DNA of 51,123 nucleotides, from contig JBBSHS010000008.1 of the NCBI GenBank assembly GCA_038232515.1, positions 1 through 51,123 on the forward strand, read 5' to 3'. This DNA comes from JBBSHS01 sp038232515. GTDB taxonomy: Bacteria; Actinomycetota; Acidimicrobiia; Acidimicrobiales; JAUJNH01. Positions 18,334-25,702 of this stretch are shown here, piece by piece. Numbering within the stretch: position 1 is the stretch's first letter; every line of letters begins with the position of its first letter. Position numbers and translations under genes: made by a program. The notes under the pieces were generated by a model. That model had not been told where the DNA came from. It ran no database searches and worked only from the letters and a program-made list of their open reading frames with translations.

Positions 18334-18810
18334 TCAGGCGCCCGCCTGGCCACCGGCCAGGAACACGAGCTTGAACTTGCCGATCTGAATTTCGTCGCCG
18401 TTGGCCAAGGGCGCCGACTCGATGCGCTCCCGGTTCAGGTACGTGCCGTTCAGTGAGCCGGTATCGCGCAGTTGATAGCTACCCGAGGTGGGCACAAACT
18501 CGGCGTGGCGCCGACTCACGGTGATGTCGTCGAGGAACAGCTCGCTGTCCGGGGATCGCCCCGCCCGCACCAATCCTCCGTCCAACACCAACTTGGTGCC
18601 GGCGTTCGGGCCCCGTTTGACCACCAGGACGCCGGCCCCCCGAGGGTCGGCCTCCACGGCCACGGCCACATCGTCCTCGGATTGCTCGACCACCACCGGG
18701 GCCAACGTCGTGGTGACATCCTCGACCGCGTCGGGAACGAACGAGTTGCCGCACGCGGAGCAAAACCGCGATTCGGGTGGGTTCTGGTGGCCGCACTGGT
18801 TGCAGAACAC
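18334..18810 (-). CDS. garA: GarA/OdhI-like FHA protein with N-terminal zinc ribbon
   Basis: This 158-residue protein has an N-terminal zinc ribbon (Cys3, Cys6, Cys17, Cys20 in CNQCGH and CSACGN). A DVTTTL segment (Thr33-35) sits where GarA carries its kinase-target threonines. The FHA domain follows (VKRGPNAGTKLVLDG, AGRSPDSELFLDDITVSRRH, GSLNGTYLNRERIESAPLAN, GDEIQIGKFKLVFL), nearly superimposable on GarA. GarA/OdhI switch off 2-oxoglutarate dehydrogenase and act on glutamate enzymes when unphosphorylated. No kinase gene is in the window. GTG start, with TAGCCT exactly seven bases upstream. Confidence 0.9.
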   Translation of the reverse strand: MFCNQCGHQNPPESRFCSACGNSFVPDAVEDVTTTLAPVVVEQSEDDVAVAVEADPRGAGVLVVKRGPNAGTKLVLDGGLVRAGRSPDSELFLDDITVSRRHAEFVPTSGSYQLRDTGSLNGTYLNRERIESAPLANGDEIQIGKFKLVFLAGGQAGA

Positions 18811-18817
18811 GCCCAGC

Positions 18818-18823
18818 AGGCTA
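18818..18823 (-). promoter_or_regulatory. Leaderless -10 element of the garA-like gene
   Basis: TAGCCT on the minus strand is seven bases before the GTG. Confidence 0.5.
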
Positions 18824-18891
18824 CCGGGCGCCCGGCTGCCCTTGTTCGACGGCCCCTGACGACCTCAGGGCCGACGCGCCAATGGTGCCCA

Positions 18892-19272
18892 TCACGGCTC
18901 CGTGAGCGACCGATAGGCGGTAGCGTCGAGCAACGTACCCACGTCGTCGGCGTCGGTGGGCTGGATGAGGCAGATCCAGCCGTCGCCGTATGGGTCCTCG
19001 TTGAGGCGCTGGGGCGCATCCACCAACTCGCCGTTGACCTCGACGACGGTGCCGGCAACGGGCGCATAGATGTCCGACACCGACTTGGTGCTCTCGACCT
19101 CGCAGAACGAATCACCCTCGCCGACCTCCGATCCGGGCACGGGCAGCTGGACGAAGACGACGTCACCGAGTGCGTCCTGGGCGTAATCGGTGATGCCGAG
19201 GCGGACGGGACCGCCGTCGTCCCGGACCCACTCGTGATCCTTGGTGTAGCGCAGATCGTCAGGCACGTTCAC
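18892..19272 (-). CDS. gcvH: Glycine cleavage H-protein
   Basis: This 126-residue lipoyl carrier shuttles the aminomethyl group between GcvP, GcvT and dihydrolipoamide dehydrogenase. It contains YTKDHEWVR, GITDYAQDALGDVVFVQLP and the lipoylation site CEVESTKSVSDIYAP with Lys63; the GxVxxxN segment (GTVVEVNGEL) follows. The GTG at 19270-19272 gives a normal-length protein starting a few residues before DDLRYTKDHEW. A TAGGTT box lies eight bases upstream and overlaps a palindrome. The neighbours garA and DUF881 match the mycobacterial order Rv1825-Rv1827. Confidence 0.95.
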   Translation of the reverse strand: MNVPDDLRYTKDHEWVRDDGGPVRLGITDYAQDALGDVVFVQLPVPGSEVGEGDSFCEVESTKSVSDIYAPVAGTVVEVNGELVDAPQRLNEDPYGDGWICLIQPTDADDVGTLLDATAYRSLTEP

Positions 19273-19280
19273 GGCTGGCC

Positions 19281-19303
19281 AACCTAGGCGCTTGGCGCCT
19301 AGG
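19281..19303 (-). promoter_or_regulatory. gcvH -10 element overlapping a 9-bp-arm palindrome
   Basis: CCTAGGCGC (19283-19291) and GCGCCTAGG (19295-19303) form a perfect inverted repeat with a 3-base centre. On the minus strand its end merges with TAGGTT (19286-19281), the -10 box eight bases before the gcvH GTG. A symmetric site over a -10 box looks like an operator; an RNA hairpin is less likely because the transcript should start downstream. Confidence 0.45.
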
Positions 19304-19369
19304 AGGATCACCTGCTCGTCGGGCAGGGGCGAAGCCCGGGTAGTTCCTTGGTCCGGTCGGAATCCGGTC

Positions 19370-20068
19370 CTACCTGGTCGCGGGGGGCAGGACGAGGGAG
19401 GCCGACCGCATCACCGTCACCTGCACGCCCGGCTGGGCCCGCAGGGTGTCCAGAGCGCCCCCGGGGATGGCCACACCGCCGTCCAACGTGGCCGGCTGGC
19501 CGATGGCGGTGACCTTGAAGCTCGGCTGGGCCACGGACGCCCCGTCGACCACGAGGGTGGTGGCCTTCTGAGCGAACCACGATGTGGCGGCCAGGCGGTG
19601 ATTGTCCACCGCCAGCGCTTCCGCTCCTGCGTCGCGCAACTCCTCGACGAGGTCGATGAGCAGGTCGTAGGTGACCCGGCCGCTCGGATCGGTCACGGAC
19701 ACGGTGATTCCCGGGCCGGTCACCGGCACCGTCCCGGCCAGGACCTGGAGGTCCTGCAGCTGTTTGGCGGCCGCCTCCTGCGCCGCCTGGTCCCTCTGGC
19801 CGGCGTTCTGCAGCGCCTGCAACTGCAGCTTGAGGTTGGCCACCTCGTCGCGCAGCGAGTCGGCTTCACCCGTGAGCGAGCCCAGGATGCGGGAGAGGGC
19901 GCCCTCGTCCTGGGAGTTGAGCCGTACTGCGGGGGCCTGACTGTGCCCGGCCGCGCCGACCAGCACGAAGCCGATGGCAGCCATGAGCACGAACACCACG
20001 ACGGCCCGCAGCCGCCGCCGTCCGGGCGTCCCCGCCAGTCGGGCCTTGGCCCTGCTGACAGTGGTCAC
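19370..20068 (-). CDS. DUF881 family membrane-anchored protein (Rv1825-like)
   Basis: This 232-residue protein has a basic N-terminus, one membrane helix (about 20-42), a coiled-coil segment (EADSLRDEVANLKLQLQALQ and beyond), then the DUF881 fold with GPGITVSVTDPSG, DLVEELRDAGAEALAVDNHR and IGQPATLDGGVAIPGGALD. DUF881 genes flank the small basic protein in many actinobacteria; YlxW/YlxX-type homologues lie in Firmicute division clusters. GTG start without a clear ribosome binding site. It is the third gene of the DUF881-sbp-DUF881 unit. Confidence 0.88.
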   Translation of the reverse strand: MTTVSRAKARLAGTPGRRRLRAVVVFVLMAAIGFVLVGAAGHSQAPAVRLNSQDEGALSRILGSLTGEADSLRDEVANLKLQLQALQNAGQRDQAAQEAAAKQLQDLQVLAGTVPVTGPGITVSVTDPSGRVTYDLLIDLVEELRDAGAEALAVDNHRLAATSWFAQKATTLVVDGASVAQPSFKVTAIGQPATLDGGVAIPGGALDTLRAQPGVQVTVMRSASLVLPPATR

Positions 20069-20128
20069 CAGGCTTCGGTCACGTCGGGAGGCCCACCCGC
20101 CGGCATGCTCGACGGCCGCAGCTCCGCC

Positions 20129-20464
20129 TCAGCCACCGACGATCCTACGGCGCAGGGCGGCGACGTTCTGGAAGACCCGGATGCCGAACACGACGACGAT
20201 GGCGGTGGTGAGGTCGACGTCGAGCTGGTTGCCGACCCATACGAGCGACAGGGCCACCATCGCGTTGGTCAGCAGTGCGGCCAGGAAGATGCGGTCGCTG
20301 AAGGTCTTCTCCAGATAGGAGCGCATCCCACCGATGGCGGCGTCGACGGCGGCGAGCACGGTCACGGCCACGTAGTGGGTCAGGCTGGGCGGGACAGGGC
20401 CGACCAAGCCCCGTAGGAAAAGGGCCACGACGGCGCCCAGCAACAGGCCGAGGAGGGCGATCAC
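20129..20464 (-). CDS. sbp: Small basic protein (DUF1290, Sbp/YlxX-like)
   Basis: This 111-residue polytopic protein starts at the GTG at 20462-20464, which overlaps the upstream DUF881 stop as GTGA. Longer starts would add an Arg-rich out-of-family extension. It has about three hydrophobic helices, with the conserved block VLAAVDAAIGGMRSYLEKTF and LLTNAMVALSLVWVGNQLDV, then DLTTAIVVVFGIRVFQNVAA. This matches Sbp of the Bacillus ftsZ region and Rv1824. The role is probably in the envelope or division, unproven. Translational coupling with DUF881 supports a joint complex. Confidence 0.9.
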   Translation of the reverse strand: MIALLGLLLGAVVALFLRGLVGPVPPSLTHYVAVTVLAAVDAAIGGMRSYLEKTFSDRIFLAALLTNAMVALSLVWVGNQLDVDLTTAIVVVFGIRVFQNVAALRRRIVGG

Positions 20465-21189
20465 GGCAGCGGGGTGGCGTCGGACAGCGTGACGGTCCCG
20501 GTGAACGCAGGCACGTCGACGTTCTTGGCGTCGGCGTTGAACCCCAGGCCGTAGAGCCCGGTCCACCGCTTGAAGCGTCGGGCGATCTCGGAGCCCTCGA
20601 ACGGGGCCTTGGCGGCGCCCACAGCGGCGACGGAGTACGGGCCGGACAGCGGCCGGAAGTTCACGACGATCGTCTCTCCGGCTCGCCGGATCGGGGTGGT
20701 GGCCACCACCCGGCTGTCGTTGACGGCCACCGCCCGGGCGCCCGCCTGGAACAACGCGTTGACCACCAGCTGAAGATCGGTGTCGTGGATCTGGTAGACG
20801 CTCGGGTCGGCGCCGGGTGGAGGCGTGCGGCTGGAGTCGCTGAGCCGGACCAGCAAGCCGGGGCCGCGGGTCTGGACCGTGCCCGCCGCCGCCGCCAGCT
20901 GAACGGCCTCGGCCTGGGCCGCGTTCGTCCCGCCCGCGCCCCGCTGGGCCGTGGCCACTTCTGCCCGCAACGTCCGGACGGCCTGGTCGAGGTCGCTCAC
21001 CTGCTGCTTGCGGTGTTGGATGAGTGAAGCCAGCTCACTGCGCCTGGGGGCCGAGGCCCGCCGGGCGGCACTGGTGGACCTGGCGGTGATGACGAACAGG
21101 AACCCACCGGCCACGACGACGGCCAAGAACACCCGCGACGACGGCCCCCGCCACCGCACCGCCCGCCGCACCCCCTGCCACGTCACCAT
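20461..21189 (-). CDS. DUF881 family membrane-anchored protein (Rv1823-like)
   Basis: From the ATG at 21187-21189 this encodes 242 residues with one membrane helix (about 18-38, VFLAVVVAGGFLFVITA), an Arg/Gln-rich coiled coil (ELASLIQHRKQQVSDLDQAV) and the DUF881 core (GPGLLVRLSDSS, DLQLVVNALFQAGARAVAVN, ETIVVNFRPLSGPYSVAAVG). A GTG three bases later is an equal start candidate. It is the first gene of the DUF881-sbp-DUF881 unit and overlaps sbp by four bases. Confidence 0.87.
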   Translation of the reverse strand: MVTWQGVRRAVRWRGPSSRVFLAVVVAGGFLFVITARSTSAARRASAPRRSELASLIQHRKQQVSDLDQAVRTLRAEVATAQRGAGGTNAAQAEAVQLAAAAGTVQTRGPGLLVRLSDSSRTPPPGADPSVYQIHDTDLQLVVNALFQAGARAVAVNDSRVVATTPIRRAGETIVVNFRPLSGPYSVAAVGAAKAPFEGSEIARRFKRWTGLYGLGFNADAKNVDVPAFTGTVTLSDATPLP

Positions 21190-21326
21190 GGCCCAGTCTG
21201 CCCACCACCCAGGCTCCGAAGCGCGCACCTGACTCCACCACCGCGATTCTGCGCCGTTCAGGCCGCAGCCCCGAGGCGAATGCCGGCCGCGGTTCGGGGA
21301 CGGCAGCTTCTGCAGGGGTTCGGGGG

Positions 21327-21349
21327 CCACGCCCCCAATGGGGGCGTGG
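21327..21349. repeat. GC-rich perfect hairpin in intergenic repeat region
   Basis: CCACGCCCCC (21327-21336) and GGGGGCGTGG (21340-21349) form a 10-bp stem with an AAT loop. It belongs to a family of GGGGGCG-containing hairpins seen again at 29.5 kb and 51 kb. There is no T-run. The gap 21190-21551 otherwise holds only this and the tandem repeat. Confidence 0.6.
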
Positions 21350-21463
21350 GGGCCTTGCCCCCACACGTTCGCCGCCGGCTTTGCCGAAGGCGAACAGAAA
21401 AGTGGCGAGCGAAGCGAGCTCCAAAAGGCCTGAAGCCTCTCCGCCCGAACGGAGCGAGCGAGC

Positions 21464-21547
21464 GCAGCGAGCGATGCGAGTGAGTGGCGAACGCAGCGAG
21501 CGATGCGAGTGAGTGGCGAACGCAGCGAGCGATGCGAGTGAGTGGCG
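21464..21547. repeat. 29-bp tandem repeat, about 2.9 copies
   Basis: The unit starts GCAGCGAGCGATGCGAGTGA and ends GTGGCGAAC; copies begin at 21464, 21493 and 21522, the last one slightly short. The copies are directly adjacent without spacers. Degenerate GAGCGA motifs extend left to about 21400. The array ends just before the stop codon of the nucleotidyltransferase gene. Confidence 0.85.
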
Positions 21548-21551
21548 GCCG

Positions 21552-24041
21552 TCAGCGGAGCAGTTGGCGGATGCGGCGGGCGTACTCCTGGGCCAGGGAA
21601 CGGGCCTTGGCGTCGGTCACACCCTCGGCCCAGATGTGGGTCTGGGGCTCGCCGGGGTCAGGCAGCACGAGCGCCCAACCCTCGTCGTGCATGACCTTGA
21701 CCCCGTCGATCAGCACCACGTCGTGATCCTTGATCCGCTCGACCAGCGTGCGCATCACCACGCCCTTGGCCTCCCACGGCGTGACGACGGTCTCGTGGGC
21801 CATGTGCACCCGCGGCAACTCCGCCACCACCTTGGAGAGGCGCTCACCGGTCTTGGCCAGGAGCTCCAGCAGGTGGACGAGGGTGGCCACCGCGTCGTAT
21901 GCCGGAAGGAAGCGGGGGAAGGCATAGCCGCCGTCGGGCCCCGCCGCGAAGTCGACGCCGGCGTCGATGGCCGCCTCCATCACCGAAGCCGTGGACAGTT
22001 TGGTCCACACCAGTTTGGCGCCCGCCGACCCGCAGATCTCCTCGGCCCGCATGGTCGTGCTGACCGGGAGGGCGATCCCGACATCGTCGCCGCCCATGCA
22101 CACCAGGCTCAGTAGCGCCAGCAAGGTCTCGTCCTGGCTGAGGACGTGTCCCGAGTCGTCCACCACGACTAGACGCTCGCTGTCCGGGTCGATGACGGCA
22201 CCGACGTGAGCGCCGGCGGACCGCACCAGGCTGGCGACCTCGAGGGCGTGCGCCCGCTCGTCGTAGCCGATGGCCCGCTTGGTGGCGGCGTAGGGGTTGA
22301 CGGCCAACACCTCGGCACCCAGCTTGGCCAGCACGGTGGGCATGACGAAGCTGGCCGTGCCGTAGGCGTAGTCCAGGACCAGCTTGGGGTCGGCGGCCTT
22401 GACGGCGGCCACGTCGACCGACTGCATGAGCCCCGCGGTGTAGTACTCGATGGCCCGGGGCGGGAAGCCGATGTCGCCGATCTCGGCGGCCACGGCCCGG
22501 CGTACCTCTTCCCGGTAGTACAGCCTCTCGACCTTGCGCTGGTCGGCTTCGGTCAGGTCGGTGCCGTCGGAGTCGAAGAAGCGAATGGAGACCGACTGCG
22601 GGTCGTCGCCGTCCAGCCGCACCGTGATGCCACCCCAGGCCCGTTCGGCCCGGACCTGGAACCGGGTGACGGGCACGGTAGTCGCCTCCAGGTCGTCGAC
22701 ATCCACCCCGGCCGCGTTCAACCCGACCATCACCGCCCGCTTCAGCAGCCGGGCCGCCCTGCTCGTGTCCCGGCTGACGCAGACGCGGGCGCCCTTCTTC
22801 AAGGTGGTGGCATAGGCCATGGCCACCTTGACGGCCAACTCAGGGCTGATGTCGACGTTGGCCAGGCCCGACACGCCGTTGCCGTGGAACAGCGTCCGGG
22901 CCCCTCGGCTCTCCCACACGATCGAATCGTTGATGATGGCATTGGGCTCGACGCTCTTGAACGGGTAGATCTTCACGCCCGGATTGATCAGGGCGTGCTC
23001 GCCCACGAAACACTCGTCGCCCAGCACCACGCCCTCTTCGCAGCGGGCGCCGCGGCGCAGGTCCGACGAGCGGCCGACCACGCAACCCCTCAGGCGCACG
23101 CCGGCACCCAGGTAGCAGTTGTCCTGCACCACGGCGCGTTCCAGGTAGGTGTCGGGGCCCACCCGGACGTTGGAGCCGAGGACCGTGTAGGCCCGCAGGT
23201 GGGCGCCGGCCTCGACCCGGCTGTAGTCGCCCACCACACAGGGCCCGTCGAGTACCGCCTTGGGGTCGATCTCGGCCCCCTCGCCGATGACGATGCCGTC
23301 GGCTAGACGGAATCCGTCGATGGTCACCGCCACCTTGCCGTCGAGCACGTCTTCGTGGGCCCGGCGATAGGCGTCGAGAGTTCCGACGTCCTCCCAGTAG
23401 CTGTCGGCCACATAGCCGTAGAGCGGCCTGCCGTCGGCCAGCAGCTTGGGGAACACGTCGGCCGAGAAGTCGACGCTGGCGCCCGGCTCGATGAAGTCGA
23501 ACACCGCCGGTTCGAGGACATATATGCCCGTGTTGATGGTGTCGGAGAACACCTGGCCCCATCCCGGCTTCTCCAGGAACCGCTCGACCGAGCCATCCTC
23601 GTGGGTGATGACGATGCCGAACTCCAGAGGGTTCTCCACCGACTTCAGGCCGATGGTGGCCATGGACCCCTTGTCCCGGTGGAAACGCACCACCGCCGAG
23701 AGGTCGATGTCGGTGAGGACGTCGCCGGAGATGACGAGGAAGGATTCGTCCTTCAACTCGTCCATGGCGTTGCGCACGCTTCCGGCGGTGCCCAGTGGGG
23801 TCTCCTCGGTGGCGTAGACCATGCGCACGCCGAACTCGGAGCCGTCGCCGAAGTAGGTCCGGATCGTGTTGGCCAGGAAGGCCACCGTCACGACGATGTC
23901 CTCGAAGCCGTGCTCCCGCAGCAGGCGCACTATGTGCTCCATCATCGGCCGGTTGGCCAGGGGCATCATCGGCTTGGGCTGGTTGGAGGTGAGCGGGCGC
24001 AGCCGGGTGCCCTCACCCCCGGCCATGATCACCGCCTTCAC
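21552..24041 (-). CDS. Sugar-nucleotidyltransferase fused to a degenerate phosphomannomutase domain
   Basis: The GTG at 24039-24041 overlaps the pgsA stop (GTGA) and gives 829 residues. Residues 1-235 are a nucleotidyltransferase (VIMAGGEGTRLRPLTSNQPK, SGDVLTDIDL, GVVITHEDGSVERFLEKPGW-like). Residues 250-370 form a left-handed beta-helix. The rest is a phosphomannomutase/phosphoglucomutase fold. This architecture is annotated as mannose-1-phosphate guanylyltransferase. The mutase part lacks key loops: the phosphoserine TASHNP loop reads VRLDGDDPQS, the metal loop DGDGDR reads DPDSER, and no GGE.SGH sugar loop is seen. It probably makes NDP-mannose or a similar sugar for glycans, with the mutase part regulatory or structural. 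The exact substrate is uncertain. Confidence 0.85.
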   Translation of the reverse strand: MKAVIMAGGEGTRLRPLTSNQPKPMMPLANRPMMEHIVRLLREHGFEDIVVTVAFLANTIRTYFGDGSEFGVRMVYATEETPLGTAGSVRNAMDELKDESFLVISGDVLTDIDLSAVVRFHRDKGSMATIGLKSVENPLEFGIVITHEDGSVERFLEKPGWGQVFSDTINTGIYVLEPAVFDFIEPGASVDFSADVFPKLLADGRPLYGYVADSYWEDVGTLDAYRRAHEDVLDGKVAVTIDGFRLADGIVIGEGAEIDPKAVLDGPCVVGDYSRVEAGAHLRAYTVLGSNVRVGPDTYLERAVVQDNCYLGAGVRLRGCVVGRSSDLRRGARCEEGVVLGDECFVGEHALINPGVKIYPFKSVEPNAIINDSIVWESRGARTLFHGNGVSGLANVDISPELAVKVAMAYATTLKKGARVCVSRDTSRAARLLKRAVMVGLNAAGVDVDDLEATTVPVTRFQVRAERAWGGITVRLDGDDPQSVSIRFFDSDGTDLTEADQRKVERLYYREEVRRAVAAEIGDIGFPPRAIEYYTAGLMQSVDVAAVKAADPKLVLDYAYGTASFVMPTVLAKLGAEVLAVNPYAATKRAIGYDERAHALEVASLVRSAGAHVGAVIDPDSERLVVVDDSGHVLSQDETLLALLSLVCMGGDDVGIALPVSTTMRAEEICGSAGAKLVWTKLSTASVMEAAIDAGVDFAAGPDGGYAFPRFLPAYDAVATLVHLLELLAKTGERLSKVVAELPRVHMAHETVVTPWEAKGVVMRTLVERIKDHDVVLIDGVKVMHDEGWALVLPDPGEPQTHIWAEGVTDAKARSLAQEYARRIRQLLR

Positions 24042-24652
24042 GCTGGGCTCCCGGGCCTGGTGGGCACGTGCTGGGCGCCCACCCCACGGTCGTCCAAGGC
24101 CCGCTTGGCCATGGGTATGTACACCAGAACCGACCAGAAGCCGAGGATCACACCGGGAACGGCGCACCCCCAGGCGAAGACCCGCCAGACGACCACGCTG
24201 CCGAGCCCGGCGTGGCTGGCCAGGAACATCGGGAACGCGAACATCAGCCCGAACGTGCCGGCCTTGCCCACCCATTGCACGTCGAGTCGCCGGGCACCTT
24301 TCACGACCAGCAGCACGGTGCCGAAGGTGATGAGCGCCTCGCGCAGCAGTGCGGCCAGTCCCAGCCACAAGGGCGCGCTGCCGTCGACGATGATGGCGGC
24401 GACGCCGACGATCAGCAGGCAGCGATCGGCCACCGGGTCGAGCACCTTGCCGAGCGACGACACCTGGTCGAAGTGGCGGGCCACGTAGCCGTCCACCCAG
24501 TCGGTGGTGCCGAGGACGGCCAACAGGATGGCCGCCGCCGCCCTGTCGCCGTCGGGGAACAACAGCCACAGGAAAAGGGGCACGCAGAGCAGACGCACGA
24601 TCGACAGCAGGTTGGGAAACGTGAGGATGCGGTCCTCGGCGCCTTCGGTCAC
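24038..24652 (-). CDS. pgsA: CDP-alcohol phosphatidyltransferase (PgsA-like)
   Basis: This 204-residue polytopic enzyme carries the family signature DWVDGYVARHFDQVSSLGKV followed by LDPVADR (DGxxAR...GxxxDxxxD), where the aspartates bind metal and CDP-diacylglycerol. The N-terminus ILTFPNLLSIVRLLCVPLFL is typical of phosphatidylglycerophosphate synthase and close relatives, so PG-phosphate or another phospholipid is the product. Position next to DUF881/sbp matches Rv1822 (pgsA2). GTG start with a TAGGAT box six bases upstream. It overlaps the following nucleotidyltransferase gene. Confidence 0.88.
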   Translation of the reverse strand: MTEGAEDRILTFPNLLSIVRLLCVPLFLWLLFPDGDRAAAAILLAVLGTTDWVDGYVARHFDQVSSLGKVLDPVADRCLLIVGVAAIIVDGSAPLWLGLAALLREALITFGTVLLVVKGARRLDVQWVGKAGTFGLMFAFPMFLASHAGLGSVVVWRVFAWGCAVPGVILGFWSVLVYIPMAKRALDDRGVGAQHVPTRPGSPA

Positions 24653-24658
24653 ACCCTG

Positions 24659-24664
24659 ATCCTA
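24659..24664 (-). promoter_or_regulatory. Leaderless -10 element of pgsA
   Basis: TAGGAT on the minus strand is six bases before the GTG. Confidence 0.45.
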
Positions 24665-24771
24665 CGGGTCCGTACCGTGGCGTGGCGCCCAGCCCGGCCG
24701 TCAGGGACCCCCGGTCCTTTGGGCCATCTCCGGTCGCCTGGCTCGGCACGGTGGCCTGCACCTTTGCCCAG

Positions 24772-24846
24772 TCGGGATGCCGGGATTTGAACCCGGGACC
24801 TTCGGTCCCCCAGACCGACGCGCTAACCAAGCTGCGCCACATCCCG
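24772..24846 (-). tRNA. tRNA-Pro (anticodon GGG)
   Basis: The minus strand folds into a cloverleaf: acceptor CGGGATG with CATCCCG and discriminator A; D-arm GCGC/GCGC; anticodon stem TCGGT/ACCGA with loop CTGGGGG, giving anticodon GGG; T-arm CCGGG/CCCGG with TTCAAAT loop. CCA is not encoded. A TACAGT hexamer at 24863-24868 (minus strand) may be its -10 box. It decodes CCC, a frequent codon at this GC content. Confidence 0.95.
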
Positions 24847-24939
24847 TTCGTCGCGGAGCAGCACTGTAGCGCCGACACGACGCGGCATGAGCGGGACCCG
24901 GGTGGGGCCTTGGCGGCCTTGGAAGGGTTGGTCCGTCGA

Positions 24940-25197
24940 CTAGTGGCCCCCGCCGAACGCGATGGCAGCGACGACGTCCATCCGGTCCAACTCGTGCAGC
25001 GGCCGCTCGATGTGGAAGGAGTACGGCGATTCCCCCGGCTGTGCGACCTCCACATGGGTCACGATGTCAGAGCACCTCGGATCGGTCCCCGGCTTCTCGC
25101 TGATCCCGACGTCTGCCTCGGGATCCAACGACATCTCCTCGCGCAACCACACCTCGAGCTCGACCCGGGTCGTCCCGTCCTTGTCGCCGGCTGCCAT
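24940..25197 (-). CDS. Hypothetical 85-residue acidic protein
   Basis: The frame runs from the ATG at 25195-25197 to a TGA and encodes a soluble acidic protein: VELEVWLREEMSLDPEADVG, a Cys in DPRCSDIVTHVEV, then SPYSFHIERPLHELDRMDVV. There is no signal peptide or membrane segment. The beta-rich ending resembles small ligand-binding or thioesterase-like domains, but I recognise no family. A TAGGCT hexamer lies about 30 bases upstream. Codon use is like that of neighbouring real genes. Confidence 0.6.
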   Translation of the reverse strand: MAAGDKDGTTRVELEVWLREEMSLDPEADVGISEKPGTDPRCSDIVTHVEVAQPGESPYSFHIERPLHELDRMDVVAAIAFGGGH

Positions 25198-25345
25198 TGC
25201 CCACCCCTGTCGTTTCGTGATCCTGGCCAGCCTAGGGAACGGATCATGCACTGGTTCGACGGGCGCCCCTACGCCGCCGCTCGCAGGCACGTGGGCCGTT
25301 CATCTGCGACGAGCCATGGTGGCCGCGGGCGTGCACCGACGAGCG

Positions 25346-25696
25346 TCAGAAGACGTGGACTATGAGCCAGGCGATGCCCTGGTAGGCCCGGAAGCCGAGG
25401 TAGAGCACGAGGGCGATCAGCAGAAGGGTGAAGTGCCACGGCACATTGGGCTGAGCCTCCCCCTCGCCCGGCGGCGCCGCTGCAGGGCCTGTAGAGGGCT
25501 CCACCCCGGTCGGGCCGGCTGCATCGGCGTCGGGCACCGTTGCCGGGTCACGTAGGCGGGCGCCGCACGTCGGGCAGTTGCCCTCGGGGCCAAGCGACGG
25601 GGGCGTCCAATGCCTGGCGCAGGCCTCGCAGAAGGGCATGACGGGCCCATTGTCGTCCGGGTGAGCCGGCGGCGTCGAGACATCAGCGCCCGCCAC
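25346..25696 (-). CDS. Zinc-ribbon protein with a C-terminal membrane helix
   Basis: This protein of up to 116 residues starts at a GTG (25694-25696); the internal Met of MPFCEACARHW is an alternative. It has a CEAC...CPTC zinc ribbon, a Pro/Ala/Gly-rich linker and one C-terminal membrane helix (WHFTLLLIALVLYLGFRAYQ). The pattern (zinc ribbon, disordered linker, tail anchor) recurs in small actinobacterial membrane proteins of unknown role. It starts seven bases after the phosphatase stop, so it is probably cotranscribed with it. Confidence 0.65.
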   Translation of the reverse strand: MAGADVSTPPAHPDDNGPVMPFCEACARHWTPPSLGPEGNCPTCGARLRDPATVPDADAAGPTGVEPSTGPAAAPPGEGEAQPNVPWHFTLLLIALVLYLGFRAYQGIAWLIVHVF

Positions 25697-25702
25697 CCCG
25701 GC

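Noticed and set aside
21464..21547. A CRISPR array, because the repeat is 29 bp
   Set aside because: Copies are directly adjacent with no spacers, fewer than three full copies exist, and no cas genes are present.
24042..25055. Extending the nucleotidyltransferase upstream to give 1167 residues
   Set aside because: The extra 338 residues are out-of-frame pgsA and tRNA sequence; the GTG overlapping the pgsA stop gives the normal start VKAVIMAGGEG.
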